Shown here: positions 1-6,151 of the stretch, piece by piece
How the letters are laid out: each line of letters opens with the position of its first letter
How positions within the stretch are numbered: position 1 is the first letter of the stretch
Assembly: GCA_049115815.1 (NCBI GenBank)
Contig: JAGDZO010000021.1
Span: 1-64,000 of the forward strand
Origin: Marinoscillum sp049115815
GTDB lineage: Bacteria; Bacteroidota; Bacteroidia; Cytophagales; Cyclobacteriaceae
Length of the DNA stretch: 64,000 bases
Direction: 5' to 3'
The notes under the pieces: model-generated
What the model was told of the DNA's origin: nothing
Database searches by the model: none
Seen by the model: the letters and a program-made list of their open reading frames with translations, nothing else
Translations under genes and position numbers: made by a program

Positions 1-11
1 ATGCAGTGATT

Positions 12-249
12 GGCTATAACGCCAAGCTAGCAGGAGTGCGCCCCGAGCTTAGCAGAAAGCACTAAACTAATGAATATGCCGGTGCTTCCAAAGTATCAGA
101 GAGGCACCGCGATCAGAAAGATAAAAAAAACCTGCGAGATGCCCCAAGTAGAAAGCACCGACCTTTCCCAGCGGCTGATTCATGGTGATGTTCGCACTGA
201 AGTTTGTAAATTGGCAGTTGGCGCATTCGTGCTAGCGCTTGTTATCGGC
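12..249 (-). repeat. attC-like recombination site of cassette 1
   Basis: This 238-bp imperfect palindrome begins, on the minus strand, with the R''-like box GCCGATAAC (249-241) and ends with the R'-like box GTTATAGCC (20-12). Its ends are inverted: TAAC..GCTAGCA.GA.TGCGCC at one side pairs with GGCGCACTCCTGCTAGC...GTTA at the other. An internal arm GGTGCTT...AAGCACC adds a second stem. The R'' box is the exact complement of the first bases of the same cassette (GTTATCGGC, 1148-1140), as in integron attC sites. It overlaps the stop codon of the TPR gene. Nearly the same sequence recurs at 52317-52555, with differences concentrated at the outermost boxes and in the central loop. The role is inferred from structure; long integron attC sites such as the Vibrio VCR look alike. 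Confidence 0.8.
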
Positions 250-1147
250 TTTAATCCGTTCTGCAGTGTTCATGAGATCAGCTGCAAGTGTTGTATTTCC
301 CAGTTGTTCATGAGCACTAGCTAGATTCTTTAATGAAACTCGGATCATTGCTGAGTCCGAATAAGTTGAAAGTTTCAAATCAATTGATTTGGCAAAATAA
401 AAGATTGCCGAGTCGTACTGTTCTGAAAAATAGAAGGCAGAACCGATATCATTTAGGAGTTCAGCCAAATCGAGAGGATTCCGATTCTTCTCGTAATTAG
501 GTTTTATTGTTCGATAAGTTTCAAGTGATTCAGAAGCCTTATTTGAAACAATATCATGAGTTGCTCTGATCTTTAATGATTGAATGTACTTGTTACTATC
601 TCCACGTTGTAAAAAATATATAGTGGCTACATCAATCAATTTGTTCGATTCATCTAGTTCACCAGTATTGACCAGCGCTAAGGCCAATGCTAATCCTGCG
701 GTTACAATAGAACTGCTATCATAAACATCCAAGTTTTTACTGTAGATATTAATTGCCTTTGAAAAGCATTCAATGGACTCATCTAGTTCACCAAAATCTC
801 GATACAAAAGTCCAAGGTTGTAATGTGTTACAGCGTTGTTAGGGTAAATTTCCAAGGCCTTCTCAAAAGCAGATTTTGATTCGGAATAATGACCAGTTTC
901 TTGGTAGATTAAGCCTAGGTCACTGTAGGAGTTCGACCGTTGAAAATCGTTGATGTCGCTAGTCTCGGCTAGTTCAATTCTCTCAGTTGCTAGTTCGGTT
1001 GCTTTCTCAAATTCACCGTTCGCAATCAGATCAGCTAGTTCTGCTTTTCCTTGTTCCCAGTCTTCAGTTGAGATGTTCGTTCGAGTAGAACAGGCAGTTA
1101 GGATAATGAGTATGAGAAGGATTTTAGGTTGCATGTATTGCCGATAA
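20..1147 (-). mobile_element. Integron-like gene cassette 1 (TPR lipoprotein)
   Basis: The unit runs on the minus strand from the TT of GTTATCGGC (cut point between 1148 and 1147) to the G at 20. It holds one gene, whose start codon lies only 13 nt inside the cassette and whose stop lies inside the attC-like site. That is the compact layout of integron cassettes, with no room for an internal promoter. The start bases TTATCGGC and the R'' box GCCGATAA are exact complements, so circularisation would rebuild a complete site. A further cassette appears to begin at 19 and run off the left edge of the window. Confidence 0.75.
232..1134 (-). CDS. TPR-repeat lipoprotein, cassette-borne
   Basis: The protein has 300 residues. 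The start chosen is the ATG at 1134, because it gives a clean lipoprotein signal, MQPKILLILIILTACS, with lipobox LTAC; an upstream in-frame extension would lie inside the neighbouring attC-like site. Tetratricopeptide-type helical repeats are visible in the middle (consensus such as NLGLLYRDFGELDESIECF) and again near the C-terminus. It is probably an outer-membrane or periplasmic protein-interaction lipoprotein; the partner is unknown. The gene ends with TAG inside the attC-like repeat, so its last residues (DNKR) are encoded by the recombination site. It is the only gene of its cassette and would depend on transcription from the recombinase side. Confidence 0.85.
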   Translation of the reverse strand: MQPKILLILIILTACSTRTNISTEDWEQGKAELADLIANGEFEKATELATERIELAETSDINDFQRSNSYSDLGLIYQETGHYSESKSAFEKALEIYPNNAVTHYNLGLLYRDFGELDESIECFSKAINIYSKNLDVYDSSSIVTAGLALALALVNTGELDESNKLIDVATIYFLQRGDSNKYIQSLKIRATHDIVSNKASESLETYRTIKPNYEKNRNPLDLAELLNDIGSAFYFSEQYDSAIFYFAKSIDLKLSTYSDSAMIRVSLKNLASAHEQLGNTTLAADLMNTAERIKADNKR

Positions 1148-1335
1148 CGTCTCGCTATCCGCTGTGGTGCTTGACGTGTAGTTTGTTTCGGATACAATGT
1201 AGGAAAATCTTCGATTTTGATCGCTACGTTTTTTGATTCAGTGAGGAAAATCGAAGATTTTCCGGTGCAAGTAGAAAGCAGAGCTGCTCAAAATAGCAGA
1301 ATGCGCCATGGCGAGATCAGCGATTGTTGTGTGGC
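1140..1335 (-). repeat. attC-like recombination site of cassette 2
   Basis: This 196-bp site lies between the two cassettes. On the minus strand it opens with GCCACACAAC (1335-1326) and closes with GTTATCGGC (1148-1140). The opening box is the exact complement of the start of its own cassette (GTTGTGTGGC, 2165-2156). Just inside, TCGCT.ATC..CGC pairs imperfectly with its counterpart, leaving bulges as in attC sites. The centre contains a perfect 17-bp inverted repeat (1202-1218 and 1247-1263). It shares the motif CTTTCTACTTG with the two longer attC-like sites but is otherwise diverged, as attC sites from different sources are. Confidence 0.75.
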
Positions 1336-1850
1336 TTTTTTATTCGCAGGTTCCAATCTGTTGTATCAAGCTCAAGTTCAACATGATTTTCCCAATTTGT
1401 GAATTCGTCGCACTCAATCGTAAGAGTATTGTTATTCCAGTGTTTGAATTGGATCATATCCATTTGAATAGGACTTGTAATAGGTTTTGCAGATTTTAAT
1501 GAACTGTCGATTCTTAAAACGTTGTAGTAATCAGCTACAATAAATGATCCGTCGGGCGCTACTGTTAAGTTATGGTATTGAGGTTGGTCTTCAATTTCCA
1601 GTACATTTCCAGAAACGGCATCAAGTTTCCATAAGTAATCGGAGGTGAGAATTAGGATTGTTTGGTGTCTAACAGAATGAGCCACTTTTTTAGCTGAGCC
1701 TCTAAATACTCCACACCATTCCGTAAAGTCTTGGCTCGTAAATTTTACATAAGTCCAAGATGATGAATTCCAAGGACTTTGGTTGTCATAAATCCGTTCA
1801 TCGTATTGTCCAGAATAAGGCTGGTTTATGAGCTCTATAGAATGAATCAT
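1317..1850 (-). CDS. Hypothetical protein, cassette-borne
   Basis: The protein has 177 residues and no signal peptide or membrane segment. Its sequence is rich in W, Y and D and alternates like beta strands (for example TILILTSDYLWKLDAV and LTVAPDGSFIVADYYNVLRI), which suggests a small WD40/NHL-like beta-propeller fragment or beta-sandwich. I do not recognise the family. The start overlaps the stop of the upstream 96-residue gene (ATGA), so the two are probably translationally coupled and act together. The last codons lie inside the attC-like site. Function unknown; paired small cassette genes are often toxin-immunity or anti-phage pairs, but nothing here shows that. Confidence 0.75.
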   Translation of the reverse strand: MIHSIELINQPYSGQYDERIYDNQSPWNSSSWTYVKFTSQDFTEWCGVFRGSAKKVAHSVRHQTILILTSDYLWKLDAVSGNVLEIEDQPQYHNLTVAPDGSFIVADYYNVLRIDSSLKSAKPITSPIQMDMIQFKHWNNNTLTIECDEFTNWENHVELELDTTDWNLRIKKPHNNR

Positions 1851-2137
1851 AGATTATTTATTAATGCGTCAAATCTATCAGATAGTACAAGATACTTGTC
1901 ATTCCAATTGTTGGCAATTGCGCACTCTTGAATTAACCCTGTTGGTAAAAACAAAGTGATTAGGTGTTGCTTGTGTATGGTTTTACCTTTAGAGATTTGG
2001 TCAATTGCAATTTCTAAATCCATGCTTGCTTCAGCTGGACTTAGACCTTCCCAAGAAATGTTGTCATACTTAACTAAAAGTTCGTGGGTCTCATTAAGCA
2101 CTTCAACTAGCTCCTTGTTTGATTTTTTAAAAAACAT
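1847..2137 (-). CDS. Hypothetical small protein, cassette-borne
   Basis: The protein has 96 residues and begins at the ATG at 2137 (MFFKKSNKELVEVLNE). A TTG 30 nt upstream is in frame but sits in the recombination boundary and is less likely. It looks cytoplasmic, mostly helical and acidic, with no recognised domain. It is the first gene of cassette 2 and overlaps the following gene by ATGA. It could be an immunity or antitoxin-like partner of the 177-residue protein; this is inference from size and coupling only. Confidence 0.7.
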   Translation of the reverse strand: MFFKKSNKELVEVLNETHELLVKYDNISWEGLSPAEASMDLEIAIDQISKGKTIHKQHLITLFLPTGLIQECAIANNWNDKYLVLSDRFDALINNL

Positions 2138-2155
2138 GTTAGTTAATTTAGATGT

Positions 2156-2199
2156 GCCACACAACAACCGGGTAAAGTGAACGTGTTCACTTTATTCGC
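2156..2199 (-). other. attI-like site: palindrome plus first cassette junction
   Basis: Ten nucleotides past the recombinase stop codon there is a dyad TAAAGTGAAC-gt-GTTCACTTTA (2173-2194, plus-strand reading). On the minus strand, 8 nt (CCCGGTTG) separate its end from the TT of the first cassette. The same palindrome at the same 8-nt distance precedes the lone cassette at 51597. A shared dyad at a fixed distance from the insertion point suggests a recombinase binding site comparable to attI. An alternative is a hairpin terminator or operator; the stem is A/T-rich and lacks a T-run. Confidence 0.6.
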
Positions 2200-2208
2200 C
2201 TTATGTCT

Positions 2209-3381
2209 TTATGGTAAATCTAGAGGGTTTTGGATATTTTCCAAGCCATTGACCGCTACATGTGTGTAAACCTCCGTTGTTTTAGCGCTGTTGTGGCCCA
2301 AAAGTACCTGAATGTGGCGAAGGTTAGTGCCCTGCTCCAATAGGTGAGTGGCAAACGAATGTCTTAGCATATGTGGAGTCACTCTGGCTTTGATTCCTGC
2401 CTTACGTGCTGCTTTGAGTACAATCATTCGCACACTGCTACCACTATATGGCACTTCTCCTGGGCCCTCAAACAAATAATTCTTAGGTTTATAGATCTTG
2501 TAGTAGGTTCTCAGGTCCGCTAGCAGTTGACGACTAAGCAGAGTCTGACGATCCTTTCCACCTTTACCAGCTTTTATGTAGATGACCATTCGGTCGCTAT
2601 CTATATCAGAGACTTTCAGGTTGAGCAACTCAGCCCTTCGCAAGCCACCTGAGTAAAGCAGCTCAATAATGCATTTATGCTTGATATTGGGGCAAGAGTC
2701 GATCATTTTGAGTACACGCTCTTTACTGATTACCTTAGGAAGTGCTTCCCGCTTAAGCGGACGCTCCACCTGATAAAACCTGTTTGGCATCTCCATTACT
2801 ACTTCATAGTAAAATTTTATAGCGTTGATCGATTGATTGATATAGGAGTCCGATTTGCCATTTTTTACCAGTGATTGTAGATATTGATTGATTTCATTTT
2901 CGCCGAGTGTGAGCAGATTGTCTACATCATCGTAGTGATTCATAAATCGCTCAAACATCGAAATATAGACCCTGGCAGTGTTTAGACTGTATTTTCTGAC
3001 TTCCAGTTTTTGTAAAAAGTTCTCCGGACAGTATTTCCAGTCCTGTCTTGGAGCCCGTTTTCGGTAGTCATCCACAGATAGCGGCGCATTTCCTGCATGC
3101 ACAGGCCTGTTGGTGAAGAAATACTGGCAATTGACCCAAGCTACGCCTTTGAATTTATCAAATATGTCGCGGAGGTTGGCCGGCGTATTTTTAATGATTA
3201 CCATACCGTATTTATTGCTCCATAGCGGGTTGTTAAGGCTTTTTACCAACGCTTGAATGACCCTGTTGGGATAAAACTTGATCCCGATCATTTGTTCATC
3301 GTTGATCAATAGGTGTTTTAATGTTATTTGACGGTGCGAATCTTTCATTGTGCCCCCCAAACTCATTGAAAATTTGGCCAT
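2209..3381 (-). CDS. Tyrosine recombinase/integrase (integron-integrase-like role)
   Basis: The protein has 390 residues, taking the ATG at 3381; a TTG two codons upstream is possible. The C-terminal catalytic domain has all the expected signatures: Arg in GGLRRAELLNL, Lys region GKGGKDRQT, HxxR in HMLRHSFATHLL, then LLGH and the nucleophile Tyr in TTEVYTH. A SAM-like core-binding domain (around LNTARVYISMFERFMNHY) precedes it, with about 110 extra N-terminal residues. The end (NPLDLP) resembles the SPLD.L tail of IntI, but the IntI-specific insertion between the Lys region and the HxxR motif is absent. It therefore belongs to the broader XerC/D-like group. It is transcribed towards the cassettes, opposite to classical integrons. 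It is the likely enzyme for cassette insertion and excision here. Confidence 0.9.
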   Translation of the reverse strand: MAKFSMSLGGTMKDSHRQITLKHLLINDEQMIGIKFYPNRVIQALVKSLNNPLWSNKYGMVIIKNTPANLRDIFDKFKGVAWVNCQYFFTNRPVHAGNAPLSVDDYRKRAPRQDWKYCPENFLQKLEVRKYSLNTARVYISMFERFMNHYDDVDNLLTLGENEINQYLQSLVKNGKSDSYINQSINAIKFYYEVVMEMPNRFYQVERPLKREALPKVISKERVLKMIDSCPNIKHKCIIELLYSGGLRRAELLNLKVSDIDSDRMVIYIKAGKGGKDRQTLLSRQLLADLRTYYKIYKPKNYLFEGPGEVPYSGSSVRMIVLKAARKAGIKARVTPHMLRHSFATHLLEQGTNLRHIQVLLGHNSAKTTEVYTHVAVNGLENIQNPLDLP

Positions 3382-3402
3382 GATCAAAAATAAGCGTAGA
3401 AT

Positions 3403-3424
3403 TATCCGTATAAATCTACGGATA
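3403..3424. promoter_or_regulatory. Perfect dyad between divergent recombinase and zinc-ribbon genes
   Basis: The sequence TATCCGTA-taaatc-TACGGATA forms perfect 8-bp arms with a 6-nt spacer. It fills the 42-bp gap between the two divergent start codons and its last base is the A of the zinc-ribbon start codon. It is well placed to be an operator controlling both genes; the binding protein is not known. Confidence 0.5.
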
Positions 3425-3816
3425 TGAATTCATCAAATAGAGTCTGTCAAGATTGTGGCGAAAAGCTCACCGGAAGAGAAGGACAAAAGTTTTGTTCCGA
3501 ATACTGCCGATCGGCATTTCACTACAAGGCCAAAAAAGGCAACGAACCTTCATTCTACAAAAAGGTAGATAAGCAGTTGAAATTCAACAGACGAATCCTT
3601 CGTGACTTCAACAAGTCAGGCAAATCTTTTGTGCGAAAAAAAGCCATGCATGATGCGGGGTTCAATCCCAATTATTTCACCCACTATTGGAAAAACCAAA
3701 ACGATCAGGTTTATCTATTTTGCTACGAATATGGTTTCTTATCAGTGACGGAAAATAATCAAGAAAAATACGTGTTGGTAACCAAGCAACCCTATATGCC
3801 TGATAAGGGCCTATAA
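3424..3816 (+). CDS. Zinc-ribbon protein (DUF2116-like N-terminus)
   Basis: The protein has 130 residues. An N-terminal C-x2-C...C-x3-C ribbon (CQDCGEKL...KFCSEYCR, residues 8-29) resembles small treble-clef/zinc-ribbon proteins common in Bacteroidota. The basic middle part (KAKKGNEPSFYKKVDKQLK) and a C-terminal aromatic region follow. No other in-frame start would retain the cysteines, so the ATG overlapping the dyad repeat is preferred. It is divergent from the recombinase and shares its promoter region. It may bind nucleic acid; a regulatory or accessory role in recombination is possible but unproven. Confidence 0.8.
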   Translation: MNSSNRVCQDCGEKLTGREGQKFCSEYCRSAFHYKAKKGNEPSFYKKVDKQLKFNRRILRDFNKSGKSFVRKKAMHDAGFNPNYFTHYWKNQNDQVYLFCYEYGFLSVTENNQEKYVLVTKQPYMPDKGL

Positions 3817-3848
3817 AACAAAGTATCTGCTCTGCCTCTAATTCGGTC

Positions 3849-3905
3849 AAACCGAATCACTTCAATACCCGCAAATTATACCTTCCAATTCACCTTAAAT
3901 TTCCA
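3849..3905 (-). pseudogene. Possible remnant of a T9SS sorting-tail 3' end
   Basis: About 40 nt here (GAATCACTTCAATACCCGC... on the plus strand) match, with about five differences and a one-base gap, the very end of the esterase gene at 4786-4828, which encodes a KYTLRVLK-type tail plus stop. The reading frame is broken (gap and internal TAA). The rest of the 3817-3996 gap shows no gene. It is most simply a decayed 3' end of another exported-protein gene. Confidence 0.35.
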
Positions 3906-3996
3906 ATGGTCTCCGGCTAAGAGGGCAGAGTGCAATTTCTTGATTCTCCTCCAAAGTAAGAGCCCTACGAAGTTGCTAAAGCTAATTCCCCAGATA

Positions 3997-4284
3997 CTAA
4001 GCTGCTGGAATGTTCAAGTTGCTACCCACGGCCCGGAGCACTTTAAGAATCGTTTCAAATTGCGGCTTTGAACCTTTGGCTAATGCCTTATAGAGACTTG
4101 GTCTGCTTAGTCCAGTATCCTCTGCAATTTTTGACATCCCTCTTGCTTTAGCCACATGTCCGAGAGCGGTTTTAATGTCTTCAGCATCACCTTCTTCTAG
4201 CACAGTATTTAGATACTCTGCTACCATAGCATCATCTTCAAGGTATTCAGCAATGTCAAATTTATTTATCTCTTTAGTGGCCAT
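3997..4284 (-). CDS. Antitoxin, HI1420/HigA-like HTH protein
   Basis: The protein has 95 residues from the ATG at 4284. A Xre-type helix-turn-helix is seen in MSKIAEDTGLSRPSLYKALAKGSKPQFETILKVLRAVG (about residues 50-88). The N-terminal part (FDIAEYLEDDAMVAEYLNTVLEEGDAEDIKTALGHVA) is the signature of the addiction-module antidote family typified by HI1420. The gene overlaps the upstream toxin gene by 11 bp. It should neutralise the toxin and repress the operon. Confidence 0.9.
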   Translation of the reverse strand: MATKEINKFDIAEYLEDDAMVAEYLNTVLEEGDAEDIKTALGHVAKARGMSKIAEDTGLSRPSLYKALAKGSKPQFETILKVLRAVGSNLNIPAA

Positions 4285-4591
4285 TTTCAAGTTCGTCTTT
4301 ATAGTTCAACCATAATTCTTTGGCTTTTTCTATGTCCTTCTGTTGAGACGATTTCGTTCCGCCGTTAAGAAGGAGCACTACTGTGCCTTTGTATTCTTTT
4401 AGATAGACTCGGTATCCTTTCGCATAGTGAATCCGCAGTTCGCTAATTCCATGTCCGACAGGTTCGCAATCTCCAAAGTTTCCATGTGCTTCAATTCTTT
4501 GGATTCTGAAAAGGACCTTGGCTTTGGCTCGTTGATCTTTCAGTTTTCTAAGCCACTTATCAAATAGATCTGTCTTTTCTACAGAATACAT
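4274..4591 (-). CDS. Toxin, HI1419/RelE-ParE superfamily
   Basis: The protein has 105 residues from the ATG at 4591 (MYSVEKTDLFDKWLRKLKD). It matches the phage-derived Gp49-like/HigB branch of the RelE superfamily: FDKWLRKLKDQRAKAKVLFRIQRI, GISELRIHYAKGYRVYL and VVLLLNGGTKSSQQKDIEKAKE. It is probably a ribosome-dependent mRNA interferase. It stands first in a toxin-first operon with its HTH antitoxin, the normal order for this family. A TTG 27 nt upstream is in frame but less likely. Confidence 0.9.
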   Translation of the reverse strand: MYSVEKTDLFDKWLRKLKDQRAKAKVLFRIQRIEAHGNFGDCEPVGHGISELRIHYAKGYRVYLKEYKGTVVLLLNGGTKSSQQKDIEKAKELWLNYKDELENGH

Positions 4592-4679
4592 ACGGTAAAT
4601 GTATTCACTTGGATACAATAATGCAATCGAGAGTTAAAATTTACTACCTGTAGATAACCCAATTAACATTCCAGTATCA

Positions 4680-4707
4680 ATCAAGAGTGGGCTCGTTCAC
4701 CCTTGAT
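4680..4707. promoter_or_regulatory. Inverted repeat upstream of toxin-antitoxin operon
   Basis: The arms ATCAAGaGTG and CACcCTTGAT surround an 8-nt loop, about 90 bp upstream of the toxin start and about 80 bp past the esterase stop. It could be an operator for the HTH antitoxin or a weak terminator for the esterase gene; no T-run follows on either strand. Confidence 0.3.
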
Positions 4708-4788
4708 ATGTGACACACAGAACAACACTTAATTTGGTGAGTCGATTAAGTAAATAATTAGAATCAGTAGCTAAACCAACCTCCTGAA

Positions 4789-6138
4789 TCACTTCAACAC
4801 CCGCAAAGTATACTTCCCCAATTCATCTTCTATTACCACTGCGAAAAGTCCACTTTGGTCGAAAATAAGTTCTGTGCTTTCGCTCAGCATTACAGAGTTA
4901 GCCTGCATTTCCTTGCCTACCATATTGTAGACTTTCAATGTGGCCATGGCCGCTGCACTGTCACCAAAGATCGTCAGCCGATCGCCGGATGCGTGGGCAG
5001 CATAGGAGTTGCCATTTGGCACATTGGTGAACTGAGCATCTCGAAAGAGCCAAAGCAGAGATTTTTCCAATGTAGCACGCCAATGCGCCTCGTTATGACC
5101 GTGATTGCGCGTGACAGAAGTGTGGATTTGGGTGGATCCATATCCATCAGCCAATAGCGCCCTTTTCATCTTCAGCATGTTGGACGTGACGCTGGATGGT
5201 TCTCGACTTCCGGCATTCATCAAGACTTTTTGTGCGCGCCTCTGGGTGCTGTGATAGTCCAGCGCAAACAGTTCTGGATTGAACCAAAGGGCAGGAGACA
5301 TGGCCCCAACTCTGGAGAACACATCAGGGTGTTTCAATCCCGCATAGAGCGAAATATTGGCACCCAGGGAGCTTCCCATGATCCCTGTATGAAAACTTGA
5401 CGGCTTGGTTCGGTAGTTTCCATCTATAAATGGCTTCAATGTTTCTACAAGAAATTCCGTGAATGCTTCACCTTCTCCACCACCGTACTCAGCATTTACC
5501 CAAGGAGCATATTCAGAGATTCTATATGCTCCACCATTCGCTATCCCAACTACTATTAGGTCCAGCCCATGCTCTTTGGATAGCCTCGCTATGGTTTCAT
5601 CAGCACCCCATTCACCCGAAAAGGAGAGACTTGCGTCAAATAGATTCTGCCCGTCTTGCATATACACCACAGGGTAGGCTGCCGACTCACTATCGTAATT
5701 TGGAGGCAAGCATACCCACACATCTCGTTTTCTGTTGAGCTGTGGGATGTCCATTTCATGATGGGTGATATTGTCTGGCAAGGAAGTATTACTTACTGCC
5801 GCTTTCCATCCGGCTATCGAGACCAACACTGTGTCTCCATCTTTGCTAGGGTCATACTTTCGGTTTTGGACGTCACCTCCAGATGTGGTCGTTTCCACTT
5901 GATCCCAACTTCCTAGCGTGAATTTATATTCAAACGCTTGAGTAGTTTGAATGGTGATAGTTCGATCCGTCAGTTTGTACTGATCATCGCCTGGTGACCA
6001 ACTGTTTAGTGATCCAGCCAGGTAAATGGCATCTTCATCGTTGTGGTTAGTTGGTAGCTGATCTACAATGATGGTCACTTGCGCCAAGGAACTCAATGCG
6101 CCACTTAAGCATACAATATAGAGGAAGCGTTTGATCAT
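4789..6138 (-). CDS. Secreted esterase with N-terminal carbohydrate-binding-like module and T9SS tail
   Basis: The protein has 449 residues, starting at the ATG at 6138 with signal peptide MIKRFLYIVCLSGALSSLAQ. Residues about 22-115 look like a starch-binding/CBM48-type beta-sandwich (DEDAIYLAGSLNSWSPGD...YKFTLGSWDQVE). A D/enterochelin-esterase-type alpha/beta hydrolase follows (YPVVYMQDGQNLFD, nucleophile Ser257 in MGSSLGA, late His in NHGHNEAHW). The last 60 or so residues resemble a T9SS sorting tail. It is 13 bp downstream of the MFS gene and likely co-transcribed. It may remove acyl groups from a carbohydrate that the adjacent locus uses. Confidence 0.88.
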   Translation of the reverse strand: MIKRFLYIVCLSGALSSLAQVTIIVDQLPTNHNDEDAIYLAGSLNSWSPGDDQYKLTDRTITIQTTQAFEYKFTLGSWDQVETTTSGGDVQNRKYDPSKDGDTVLVSIAGWKAAVSNTSLPDNITHHEMDIPQLNRKRDVWVCLPPNYDSESAAYPVVYMQDGQNLFDASLSFSGEWGADETIARLSKEHGLDLIVVGIANGGAYRISEYAPWVNAEYGGGEGEAFTEFLVETLKPFIDGNYRTKPSSFHTGIMGSSLGANISLYAGLKHPDVFSRVGAMSPALWFNPELFALDYHSTQRRAQKVLMNAGSREPSSVTSNMLKMKRALLADGYGSTQIHTSVTRNHGHNEAHWRATLEKSLLWLFRDAQFTNVPNGNSYAAHASGDRLTIFGDSAAAMATLKVYNMVGKEMQANSVMLSESTELIFDQSGLFAVVIEDELGKYTLRVLK

Positions 6139-6151
6139 TTTATTTCCTGGA

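Larger units (their letters stand above)
1148..2164 (-). mobile_element. Integron-like gene cassette 2 (two-gene cassette)
   Basis: This is the first cassette after the recombinase. It starts with TTGTGTGGC next to the attI-like palindrome and ends at the G of GTTATCGGC. It carries two genes joined by an ATGA overlap, followed by the 196-bp attC-like site. The cassette start and its R'' box are perfect 10-bp complements. The start codon of the first gene is 28 nt inside the boundary. Confidence 0.75.

Noticed and set aside
70..324. An 84-codon plus-strand frame in the attC-like repeat
   Set aside because: It runs through the recombination site and the antisense of the TPR gene and shows no coding character.
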